A stretch of 64,000 bases of DNA from positions 1,381,001 through 1,445,000 of the forward strand of contig JANJXV010000101.1 of NCBI GenBank assembly GCA_024803745.1. Reading direction: 5' to 3'. This DNA comes from Megascapheus bottae. Lineage: Eukaryota > Chordata > Mammalia > Rodentia > Geomyidae. Below the pieces are notes generated by a model, which saw only the letters and a program-made list of their open reading frames with translations, searched no databases and was not told the DNA's origin. Below, one piece after another: positions 34,431 through 43,597 of the stretch (the stretch's first letter is position 1; every line of letters starts with the position of its first letter). Made by a program: the position numbers and the translations under genes.

Positions 34431-35010
34431 AAGATGGCCCCGAGACAATAGGGACGCTGCCTAGCTCTCTCTCACAAAAAGAGAGAACTAAGGAGTCCCA
34501 CGAGCCAATTATCTTAAGAAATCCACAACAACAAACTCAAAAGGCAACGGAGAAGGACTCAAAGTGGAAAAGAAATCCAGATAAAGCTCACATCCAACTT
34601 TCTCAAAGAATTCGGAACGCGAGGACCCCTCCCCCACCTCCATCCGCCAGTTCCAAGCCACAGAAAGCGCCGGCGGGCTGGGGGGAAAAGCTGTAGCAGG
34701 CCGGGAAAAGAGGCTGCGGGCGGAGGGGGCCAGCCTGGGAGCCCGAATGCTGCAGAAACCAACATACAACCGGGCCAGCGAACGGCGGAAGCAGCAGAAC
34801 CCAGACGCGGAACCAGAACAGCAAGCAGCGGAACCCAGACTCGGAACACAGGCGACAACGGAGACCCGAGGGGAGTGAGAGACTCCCCACCACCGTGCAG
34901 CACCCGCAGAGGGATGCAGAGGCGTGAGTAATACAGCGCGTCCCCAAACACAAAGGGAAAGCAGAGCGGTGCCAAGCAATAGAACTTAACTCAGACCCCT
35001 CCACCCCGCC
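34431..35010 (+). repeat. possible L1 5' UTR start without an L1 body
   Basis: AAGATGGCCCCGAGACAATA at 34431-34450 resembles the 5' end of mammalian L1 5' UTRs, where a YY1 site lies near the transcription start. The following GC-rich, A/G-heavy text could be 5' UTR, but ORF1 is not found after 35010. The resemblance is by eye and short. Confidence 0.35.
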
Positions 35011-35215
35011 CACACAGGCCTAAAGGCAAAAAGAATACAAGGACGAATCCTAAAGTTGGCTGTGCCTCCACTACCAGATTTTTGTAGACTCCAACTTACA
35101 GGCCAGAAGTTGAGAATTAATGGCCCAGTAGATCAAATTAGTCCCATTCCATGTTGTTTAAGCAGCATAGTATTTCTACACATTTGAGCCATCATTTAAC
35201 AAAACAGAAGACCTA
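35011..35215. other. unrecognised sequence
   Basis: Abrupt return to AT-rich composition after the CpG-rich block. No feature recognised. Confidence 0.3.
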
Positions 35216-35398
35216 TATCAGGCACCAGTATCTCACACTTACAATCCTAGCTACTCAGGAAGCTGAGATCTGAGGATCACGGTTTGAGGTCAACTTGAGC
35301 AGGAAAGTCTGTAAGATTCTTAAACCTAATTAACCAATAGGAATTCAGAAGTACGGGTATGGCTTGAGTGGTACAGCACCAACCTTAACACCAACCCT
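35216..35398 (+). repeat. dimeric SINE: B1-like plus Geo-like
   Basis: CTTACAATCCTAGCTACTCA, GGAAGCTGAGATCTGAGGAT (7SL-type), linker GGAAAGTCTGTAAGATTCTT, then a decayed right monomer around GGTATGGCTTGAGTGGTACA. Confidence 0.8.
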
Positions 35399-35423
35399 TA
35401 AATTAATTAACATACATGTGGGT

Positions 35424-35520
35424 CTGTGTATATGTGCACACATATATATTATTGTATATATATATATATATACATCTATTATGTATGCTGTATACATGCA
35501 CATGTGTGTGTGTTTGTGTC
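35424..35520. repeat. TA/TG microsatellite
   Basis: Alternating TGTATATGTGCACACATATA followed by an uninterrupted (TA)n run near 35455-35473 and ATGTGTGTGTGTTTGTG. It directly follows the SINE, as is common for A-rich SINE tails that mutate. Confidence 0.9.
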
Positions 35521-35792
35521 AGAAGACTTAAGTTTAAAATTTAAATTTCCTTAAAACAATGAAACAACTGACCATTCTAGGCTTACAGTCCTGCCTCATG
35601 ATGATAAGCTGTAGCAGAGTAGAGGCTTCCCCTCCAGATAAACTACTCAGCTGATCACAGCCCCTGTTACTCCCACTAGTCCCCACTCTAGCCTGTTTTC
35701 CTGCCTTAATCCTGTTGAAATCTTGGCTCTTCCTAAGGTGGTTCTTCAATTACTCTGTGTCTGTGTCTGCACAGTAATTAAAGACTAAACTC
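35521..35792. other. unrecognised sequence
   Basis: Nothing recognised except that the minus-strand 71-codon frame lacks known content. Confidence 0.3.
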
Positions 35793-35953
35793 AAGTTGGG
35801 CATGGTAGCACTTGCCTATAATCCCATCCTTAGGAAATGGAAACTGAAAGATCTTAAGTTTGAGGCCAGCCTGGAGTACATATGTAGTTATTTCCAAGCC
35901 AGCCTAAGCTACATAGCCAGATCTTGTCTCAAAAAGGAAAAAGGAAAAAAAAG
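35793..35953 (+). repeat. B1 (7SL-derived) SINE monomer
   Basis: GGGCATGGTAGCACTTGCCT, then AGTTTGAGGCCAGCCTGGAG near 35858, CAAGCCAGCCTAAGCTACAT near 35896, and a TCTTGTCTCAAAAAGG end with A-rich tail. This is the classic rodent B1 layout, without the Geo-type right monomer. Confidence 0.85.
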
Positions 35954-36312
35954 TCAAAAATCAGAACAGAAAAGAACAAAACCGATTCGGCTCATTTTGG
36001 TGCTCAGAATGAGATTTCTACGTTTGGACCTTTTTCATTTTCTTCTCATATTTTATTATAATATTCCAAAGAAACTCTCAGAAGGCAATGATTATATCAT
36101 ATATTTTGCATTTCCCACAGCTCTCCATATAAAACGAAGTACAAAGTAGATAATTAATGATTGTTAAAAGAATGCATGAGTAAAGAATACATATATATAT
36201 ATATATAAAATAAAACAGGAATTACTGGAAACATGAAAGCAAGATTATAACAACTGCTTGTTGCTCATGTTTTTAAAAACATGAAATGTCAGTAGTAAAA
36301 CTATTTGCTTTT
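35954..36312. other. unrecognised sequence with (AT)n run
   Basis: AT-rich. A short (AT)n microsatellite lies at 36189-36207. The frame at 35796-36149 starts in the B1 element and is not a gene. Confidence 0.4.
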
Positions 36313-36448
36313 AGAGGGGTGGGGGCGGGGGGAGGGAAATGGGGACCAAGACATGTGAAAGGGTATTAATGAATGGGAATTAATGCACCATCTATCTGGA
36401 AAATATCATGTAACCCTTCTATTAATTACAATAAAATATATGAAAAAA
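36313..36448 (+). repeat. LINE-1 3' tip (type A), strongly 5'-truncated
   Basis: Starts in the G-rich block (AGAGGGGTGGGGGCGGGGGG), then ACATGTGAAAGGGTATTAAT, CACCATCTATCTGGAAAATA, CCTTCTATTAATTACAATAA and a short A-rich tail. Only the last 135 bp of the element are present. Confidence 0.9.
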
Positions 36449-36459
36449 TATTCATTTTT

Positions 36460-36815
36460 GAGCCAGGTTTGAGAGCTCATCTTTATAATTTTAGCTTCTT
36501 GGAAAGTGGAGATCAGGGGGTTGAGCAATTCAAGGCCATTCCAGTCAGAAGTACTCCCAACTCCATATCAGCCAGGGGCCCTGATGGCAAGCACCCGTCA
36601 TCTCTGGCTGGGCGCACATGGCTTTTGCCTTCATCCTCAGTGACACATGGGAGCACAGCTAACAGGAATGTAGCCCAAACCTGTCCACCCCAGGCTAGTC
36701 CCAGCCTCAAAAATAACCAACATTGAAAGGGCTTGGAATAATATCTCAGTGGTAAAGCACCAGCCACCAAGCATGTGGCCCAGAGGTGAATTCAACACCT
36801 CCAAAATGAATGCAC
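36460..36815 (+). repeat. trimeric composite SINE: 7SL-like, 7SL-like, tRNA-like
   Basis: Segment 1 runs from GAGCCAGGTTTGAGAGCTCA to about 36580, with CAATTCAAGGCCATTCCAGT. Segment 2 starts near 36605 (GCTGGGCGCACATGGCTTTT), with CCAGGCTAGTCCCAGCCTCA. An AAAATAACCAACATTGAAAG linker leads to a tRNA-like part, GGGCTTGGAATAATATCTCA, GTGGTAAAGCACCAGCCACC and GAATTCAACACCTCC. Frames read through it are not genes. Confidence 0.65.
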
Positions 36816-38595
36816 ACACACCTTACACAAAACAATACTAGTAGCCTGCTTTTCAGTGCATTAGCTTGGGGAACGATTGTGCCTGAGGTTATTTTCTAAT
36901 TGATCAGTAAAGCTTATCCTTATCACAGTTCTATCTAGTTGATTCTTTTTGAGCTTTCTTTCAGAACTGCAAATCAGTCATTTCAGGACCAGACTAGAGG
37001 TACAGCAAAGATTATCCTGAGGCATGTAATTTGTTTTAATTTCAGTGAATCCTCAAGAAAAATTTCTGAGACACCTTCAGTACATTTTGACAACCCCTAT
37101 TATTCTCAATGCCACAAATCATCAGGAAAATTCTAATATTAATATAGTGTGGAGTTATGAAATATTTGCCCAGAGAATAGTTCATATTAAAATTAATATT
37201 TAAAATGGCTTGTTTTCTACCAAATGGATTTCATTAATATCCTACTAACATACAAACATACAGGCCTTTTTCCTGTCTTAATTGTTTAGTAACTAGCATT
37301 TCTTCTAATCAAGTTAATCTTAATCCCTTTAAAGCACAACTTACAGTAATTCCACAACAAGGCAGCTAACTAGTAGGCGAGTTTTAGAAAAGATGGAAAT
37401 AATGGCTCTGTGAGGGTTTTTTAAATCATTTTTCATGTATTTTAAAGCCTGCAGGATTCCAAAATTTTTATGACCTTAAAATTATCTCACTTTTTAAACA
37501 TATAATATTAAACTTGAAATTGTCTATGAAAGAAGAAAAATATGTAGGAGGCTGCAAAACATAATAGTATCCCAGAATCAGAGAAAATGTGGACTGTCTG
37601 AGCTTAACAGAAAGGCCATCGCAGTGCTAAGTCTTTTCCTCTTACCTACAGAGACCATGCAGTGAATTTTAAGAGTGCAATCTGATGAAAGAGGAAAAGG
37701 AAAGATGCTTAGAGAATATAAACTACTCAGAGCATCAGAGTTTCATGGGAAAAGGTACTGTGTTTTAAAATCATATTAATAACACATATGTTCTCTCTAG
37801 GTAACACAACATGCATAAAGCTTACTGAGTGTTGTACATCTAATAATCCATATGCATAACAATTGGCATTGTTCTTTACATGCCTCTACAAAGTGCCGCT
37901 CGGGTTCATCTTTCTCTGTAAGCTTTTTACTACCCCACACCGAGGAAAGCTGCAGGAAAAAATAATAAAATAGCATATAGGATAGTTGTGATGGACAGCA
38001 GTACCTTCCCACAGAACTGGATGTCTGGTCGACCTCGGTGAAATAGATATTGTTACTTCAGGCCAAGGTGTTAAGTAATTTTGCTCTGTGTGTTCTGAGT
38101 ACTGGGGAATCAAGTCTCAGTCCCTGATGGCATTGTAAGTTAAGGTGTAACTGATAAATCCAACAGAATCCAGCCGAAAGAATAGGCATTGTTGATCACA
38201 CATTGCCTGCCAAACAGCCAACAGGCTTGATCCGTGTTCTGTTATTTAGTCTGTTGAGTTTTGTGGATGAGTGGTTCAAGTGAAGTTTCCAGTGTTGTTT
38301 CTCAGTCTTGAGAAACGTGGATGGTACCATCAGTCTCTTCCTCACTCAGTAGTCAAGGGCACATCTTAGAGACACCATTCTGGTTTCTTTGGCAACAGAA
38401 CAGCATCAAAACAGGGAAGCAACCAGCAGGACAGGAAGAGCTCTTTCAAGTTCACATCTAAAAACACCACTCCCAGTCATACATCTGGAAAACAGGCCAA
38501 GGAAGACACATTTGAAAGATACTCTGCCTCAATGGGAATTTTGAAAATTATGTAAAGGAATAGGACATTTCCCTTTTGTGGGAGGACAAATTAAT
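36816..38595. other. 1.8 kb without a recognised feature
   Basis: AT-rich sequence. The part 37800-38120 has weak MIR-like words but no reliable alignment. No exon-like frame. Confidence 0.3.
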
Positions 38596-39229
38596 ACATC
38601 ATACAAAATCCACTAGCATAACAATGTTCATTACAGCACTATTCACCATAGTAAAGATATGGAACCAACCTAGATGTCCCTCAGTCGATGAGTGGATCAA
38701 CAAGTTGTGGTATTTGTACACAATGGAATTCTATGCTGCTGTCAGAAAGAATGACATCGCCTCATTTGTTAGGAAATGGAAAGACTTAGAAAAAATCCTA
38801 TTAATTGAAGTAAGCCAGACTCAAGGGAACTTAGGCTCAATGGTTTCCCTCATTCGTCATAATCAGTAGAAACCTTGGGCTCTACTAGCAGAGATCTGCA
38901 ATAGAGCAAAATCTTGATACATAAGGCCATATAGTATGAAGCTAATTGAAAGGACCTCCAGGACATTGAAACAAAAGCCATATAACGAATGATTGTTGTC
39001 CTTAATGTACTATGTTGTCTCTCATCTCCTTTGCTGTCCCTTGGTTATCTCATATTGTTATAGTATCTCAATTTATTATCTGATATATTGAATTTCTTTG
39101 TATTTGGTTATTTGAAATTTGATAGGGAAGGGGGAAAACCAAGACGGGTGGGAGGTGTGGGGGGGAGGGTAATGGGTACCAAGACATGTGAAAGGGTATC
39201 AATGTATGTGAATTAATGCACCTTCTAAA
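38596..39229 (+). repeat. LINE-1 ORF2 C-terminus and 3' UTR, ending early
   Basis: An uninterrupted frame to a stop at 38867-38869 encodes the last ~90 residues of L1 ORF2, with the usual LFTIVKIWNQP, DEWINKLWYLYTMEFYAA and EVSQTQ wording. The 3' UTR follows, with a G-rich block at 39127-39165. Unlike other copies, it stops after AATGCACCTTCTA and continues as AATAAATAAATAAAAG. About 50 bp of the normal L1 end is missing. Confidence 0.92.
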
Positions 39230-39609
39230 TAAATAAATAAAAGAAAAAGCATGTGCACTGTTTTGCTTGCAGGCATAGAAATTACATTATTCACAAATAT
39301 TTTCTACATAGTAGGTAGGGTAGCTACACTGGACATGAAAGGGCGGGGACAATTAATATGGATGAAACAGTCCTGTTTCATTAACTTTCTACCTTATTGT
39401 TCATTTATTTCTTCAAATTTTGGGTTTGTCTGAGAGATGAGAGATTCTCTTCTCTCTTTGATTATATCAGAATAAAAATAGATATTGGTCTGGAGGTTTG
39501 GCTCAAATACTAGAGCACCAGATGTGCAAGCAAGCTCAGCAAATATGAAGACATAAGTTCAAACCAAGTATTTTCTAAAATCATCATCATCATCAATAAA
39601 AATAATAAA
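39230..39609. other. unrecognised, with a tRNA-like SINE stub
   Basis: The segment 39484-39565 (GGTCTGGAGGTTTGGCTCAA, then AAGTTCAAACC) has A- and B-box-like words of a tRNA-derived SINE. A short (ATC)n run is at 39580-39597. Otherwise nothing is recognised. Confidence 0.45.
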
Positions 39610-39786
39610 TAGCATAAGCTGGGGACAAGGCAGAAAAGTTCATGAAATGTTAATTTCTAATTAATCAGCAAAAAGAAAAAAATCAGAAGTGGAGATGTGC
39701 CTCAAGCGGTAGAGCATGAAATAGTTGAAATAGCCAAGTGAGAGCTCAGGGTCCTGAGTTCATGTCCCAGTGGTGCTTCTCTTAAT
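39610..39786 (+). repeat. Geo-like SINE right monomer, decayed
   Basis: GAAGTGGAGATGTGCCTCAA, GCGGTAGAGCATGAAATAG, GAGAGCTCAGGGTCCTGAGT and TCATGTCCCAG follow the right-monomer order seen at 27540-27640. The left part is too decayed to name. Confidence 0.55.
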
Positions 39787-40694
39787 CAAATATGAATGCA
39801 CACATACTGAAAATGTACATGGTATACACTGCCAAATACACAGCTCACTCCCTCCAGCAGCTCCTAAAACCTGTTATTAGGTTGCAGGTTTGAAGTTTAG
39901 CAACTCCACATATCTTAGGCACCTTATTTCAACGAGGATTGAACAGAGGGACCAGGAAAAGACTTAATTAACTAGGGCAGTATTTCTCGAGATATTTGTT
40001 GTTGACATTGCAAAAGGGACAACATATTATATTTGATTTCCCATTTTCAAAGCAGAAGGAAAGGCAATCCACAACATAGGAAACATTTCACTTTCCTTCC
40101 TATTTTAATCAATCTTCAAAGAAAGACTGGGGTGGGAACACTTAAATCATAACTCTGCGGTTATTGAAAACCCCAAGAATGATGAACTTCATGCATATGA
40201 TGTTGAAATAACACACAATGAATTGTAGGCACTCTGAACGGCAGTGAAATTTACAACTCCTTTCCTCTGTTCCAAAATAAAAAAAGAATTTCTATCTTCC
40301 CAGCAAGTGGTCTCCAAAATAAATGCTGTTCTCACACCCATGAGCAAAGAAATAACTTGGGGCAAGAAAGCACAGTGTGTTTTCATTTACAAATTATATA
40401 CATCACATCACTTTACTAACATGCTGCCAAATATAAAAATTGAAATATAAACTGTATGAGATATAAAATGCAGTATTTTTCCCCACATTGCCTGACATAC
40501 TGTTCCACATAACTCAAATACTGACTATGATGATGTCTCGTGCATAACTATAAATATCTACCTCCCTAAATATCCCTTCCACACAGCTCAAAACAAAAAA
40601 CTTGAAGACAACTCTTGTTGCTGGCATGCCTCTTTTAGAGAGCCTAAAAGGACAGAAATAAGTTGAGACCATAAATGATGCTCTCAATTTGGGT
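39787..40694. other. unrecognised stretch
   Basis: About 900 bp with no feature. Overlapping frames near 40189-40450 on both strands show no known content. Confidence 0.3.
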
Positions 40695-40865
40695 AGGTAC
40701 GATACTAACTGAGTGCTTTCCAGGTGTGAGGCATTGTAATGTCTTGTGTTTAATTTTCCCCAAAACTCCATGTGGTAGATCATCTTCCCAGTTAACAGCT
40801 AAAGAAACTGAGGACTAATGTACCTTAGAATTGGCTAGTTAGAAAACAGTAGCAAACTGTGTAAG
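40695..40865 (+). repeat. MIR SINE
   Basis: ACTGAGTGCTTTCCAGGTGT, GAGGCATTGTAATGTC, AACTCCATGTGGTAGATCAT and AGCTAAAGAAACTGAGGAC follow the MIR core in plus orientation. Confidence 0.6.
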
Positions 40866-41109
40866 AATCCTTTCTTGACTGAATTTATTCTGGGTCCATG
40901 GCCCGCCAGAGAGAAGCTTTGGATTCCCAAGGGGATCCTTAGCAACATGGGAAGGAGGGGGAAATTTGGGTTGTCTGGAGGCACAGGGAGATGTCAGGGT
41001 TCCTCTCATCTTTTGGTAGAAGCGAGGGATGCTAATATTCTGACGTGGACAGGACAGTCCAAGAACATACCCACAGTGCTGTGGAGGGAGAATCAAGAGG
41101 TATCAGAGA
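40866..41109. other. unrecognised sequence
   Basis: Slightly GC-richer, with antisense-overlapping frames of 85 and 95 codons. No domain is recognised in either. Confidence 0.3.
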
Positions 41110-41450
41110 TGAATGACGAACCAGATATGTTCATCACAGTGCAATTTGTAATAGCTGAGTAGTCCAAGACTCAATAAATTACAGTGTATCTATTTATCAG
41201 AGCTCTGTGGCTACTAGCATGACGTTTTTTCAAAAGAATAACCATATGAAAAAAATTCACACTTCCTATTTACATGTGCAAAAGCAATATTCGCCAAAAC
41301 ATTCATATTCACAAGTCCTAAAAGTAATCTGGTTAGCAGGGTTGTTGTGTTAGAAAAGTATTTATATGTTTATGTATGCACATGGGAAATACTTTGAAAG
41401 ACATCAGCCAAAGTATTAATTACTATTTGTTGCTGAAGTATAGTAGAGAG
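41110..41450 (+). repeat. ancient L1 (L1M-type) 3' end
   Basis: CCAGATATGTTCATCACAGT, GCAATTTGTAATAGCTGAGT, CAATAAATTACAGTGTATCT and a 3' UTR part with TATTTATATGTTTATGTATG. The word order matches old L1 ORF2 end and 3' UTR by eye. The frame is lost. Confidence 0.55.
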
Positions 41451-41961
41451 TCCATATAAAATATTTTATGACAGAATCATTATAAATAGCCACACATACC
41501 ACTGTAAGAAGGAAACACTCATAAGTAATATAATCTATTATCTCAAAGTCCTTATGAATTCCGTAAGCCAAAGATTTGATACCCATCTTTTCAGAATGTG
41601 TCATTGGCAGCATTTTATTTCATTTTATTTTCTGACATCAAGTTCTTTAATAATAGAAAAGAAAAGCACCAGGTGTTTCTCACCAGGTGCCTTTGCAATG
41701 GCAGCAGAGTTCATTGGTATATTTTTTTCAGAGCCAAAATAGCACCTACTATTCACATGCCCTATCTTTAAAGCCTTCATTGTTTCACTATGATTCAAAA
41801 GTGAAGTTACTCACTCCCGCCCACACAGCAAGAACAATACAATCACGACACTGAACTGAATAAATGCTTGAAACTTCATAAATACTAAGTATCTCATCTC
41901 AGAATGTCTTATGAGTAGAAATCATTATGATGCTGTCTGCCATATAATTTATCTTTATCTT
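41451..41961. other. unrecognised sequence
   Basis: No feature recognised. Confidence 0.3.
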
Positions 41962-41989
41962 TATCATCATCATCATCATCATCATCATC
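41962..41989. repeat. (ATC)n microsatellite
   Basis: Nine consecutive TCA/ATC units just before an inverted SINE. A matching short run lies at 39580. Confidence 0.9.
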
Positions 41990-42175
41990 GTTTGGGTTTT
42001 TGTTCTGGTACTGGTGATGGAACTCCATCACCTGAGCCACACCACCAGTCCAACATTTTGCTGGTTAATTGGAAATGAAGAATTTTCTGTTTGGACTCGC
42101 TTCAAACTGATCCTCCAGGTCTCAGCATAGTGAGCAGGTAGCATTTCATATGTCAGCCACTGGTGTCTTGCTCAG
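41990..42175 (-). repeat. dimeric SINE, degenerate
   Basis: The plus strand has GGTACTGGTGATGGAACTCC and GCTGGTTAATTGGAAATGAA, then ATCCTCCAGGTCTCAGCATA, GTGAGCAGGTAGC and CATATGTCAGCCACTGGTG. This is the reverse of a B1-like plus right-monomer SINE. Confidence 0.6.
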
Positions 42176-43287
42176 AAGTCTTGCTTTATTAGAACACAGT
42201 CTAACAAATTACCCTTTATTTTACTGACCAGTACCTCATTGTGACCTGGAAAAAAATACAACTAACATGGCAGCAAACCTTCAAAAATACCATGAGATTT
42301 ATATCGGCCAAAAAAACTGCTAAGAAAAAGTTTATTCCCCAATACAGATGAAAAATTTGACCTACAGTAGCAAGAAAAACAACAAAAAAGAAAGAGCTGG
42401 ACAAACACAAAATGGAGAAAGAAGATAAGAATTGTGATTTCTTTCAAAATTGTAATCATTAAATAAAATAAAATTTGCTTATTTTCATCTTCAAGGAATC
42501 CAAATGGTTTACATTATATCTAGCATACAGACTATTACTAAATAATAACAGTTAACAATATCACAAAGTATAAAGGTTTTCAGAAACATAAAAATGTTAG
42601 AAGGTATTTCAGATACTTCTTTGATTCGAATTAGAGAAGATATGTCTAATTATGACATGATATCAAAAGGAATGCTGTATAAACTAAGTAAGCAAAGATA
42701 TTTGCCAGTAATATTAAAAGTAATTCCTGAATGTTTCTCAAGTATGTGAAATACTGAGAAAATCAATGCCTAGCATGACAGTGCCACTTGTCAAAACAGT
42801 CTGTTAATTATCTTTATCATGCTCTTGGCAAAATAGGATACTGTTGGATAAATAACATCTTCACATAATTTAAATCCATGCTATGTTTTATTAATTTAGA
42901 TCCTCCGTTTACCCCAAGAGGGGGTGGAGATGATTGGCTACATCTTCTGTTGCAAATATACACAAAGCCTTATTTGCAATGGAACAAAAACACAAATTTA
43001 GAATTGGATTGACGAATGTCCAAAACCCAACTCTACTACTTCAGTGCCTGTCTTTGCACAAATTATATCATACTACTGACCTACCGTGTCTCCATACATT
43101 AAAAATAAACAGTGCCAATAATCAGATCCCTCATAGGGTCCAGTAAGAAAAACAATGAGATGTTATTTGTGAAGTTCTGGCAACACAGTAGGGATTTGAT
43201 TGCTGTGAATTTTTTTTATCTCCTTCCCATTTTTACCTTTCTGTCCTTGCTTTCATACCTAGATCTTCACAAGGCAAGTTGATCTGG
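42176..43287. other. unrecognised stretch
   Basis: About 1.1 kb with no feature. The minus-strand frames of 64 and 65 codons near 42216-42459 are Phe-rich and reflect A-rich plus-strand sequence. Confidence 0.3.
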
Positions 43288-43385
43288 AGGGAAAACAGAA
43301 AGAAGGAAGAAATAAAGGGGGGGAGAAGGGAAGGAGGAATAGAGGGAAGGAATGGAGGGAGGGAGAGAAGAAGACAAAGAGGAAT
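43288..43385 (+). repeat. purine-rich low-complexity tract
   Basis: Nearly all A/G on the plus strand, GGAGGGAAAACAGAAAGAAG through GGGAGAGAAGAAGACAAAGA, immediately before a plus-strand SINE. Confidence 0.85.
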
Positions 43386-43389
43386 TCAC

Positions 43390-43597
43390 CTTACCAGAGG
43401 CTTACACCTGTAATCCTAGCTACTCAGGAGATTGAGATCTGAAGATGGATGTTGGAAGCTAGCATGGGACAGGAAAGTCTGTGAGACTCTTTAACCACCA
43501 AAATTCAGACGTGGAGCTGTGGCTCAAGGGGTAGAACTACAAGGAACAGAGCTAGGTCCCTAAGTTTAAATCCTAGTGCCAGCACCAAAACAAAGAA
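43390..43597 (+). repeat. dimeric SINE: B1-like plus Geo-like
   Basis: GCTTACACCTGTAATCCTAG, GCTACTCAGGAGATTGAGAT, linker GGAAAGTCTGTGAGACTCTT, then GACGTGGAGCTGTGGCTCAA and TTTAAATCCTAGTGCCAGCA. Confidence 0.82.

Larger units (their letters stand above)
33536..35010. promoter_or_regulatory. CpG-rich, promoter-like block (orphan)
   Basis: The only GC- and CpG-rich segment in the window; I count 12 CpGs in 33781-33900 alone. It contains an exact NRF1-consensus palindrome at 33802-33813, two short tandem arrays, and an AAGATGGC (YY1-type core) at 34431-34438. A pyrimidine-rich acceptor-like site ends at TTCCTCAG near 34089, and a donor-like GGC|GTGAGT lies near 34922. Several long overlapping frames on both strands are compositional. 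It could be a lineage-specific L1 5' UTR, an LTR, or a host CpG-island promoter; no L1 body or exon is visible downstream. Confidence 0.6.

Noticed and set aside
33680..35013. Frames of 93-160 codons on both strands of the CpG-rich block
   Set aside because: GC-rich sequence has few stop codons. Overlapping frames on both strands, no domain and no exon structure make them compositional.
41962..41989. CRISPR-like or other spaced repeat array
   Set aside because: It is a plain trinucleotide microsatellite; there are no spacers, and the DNA is mammalian.
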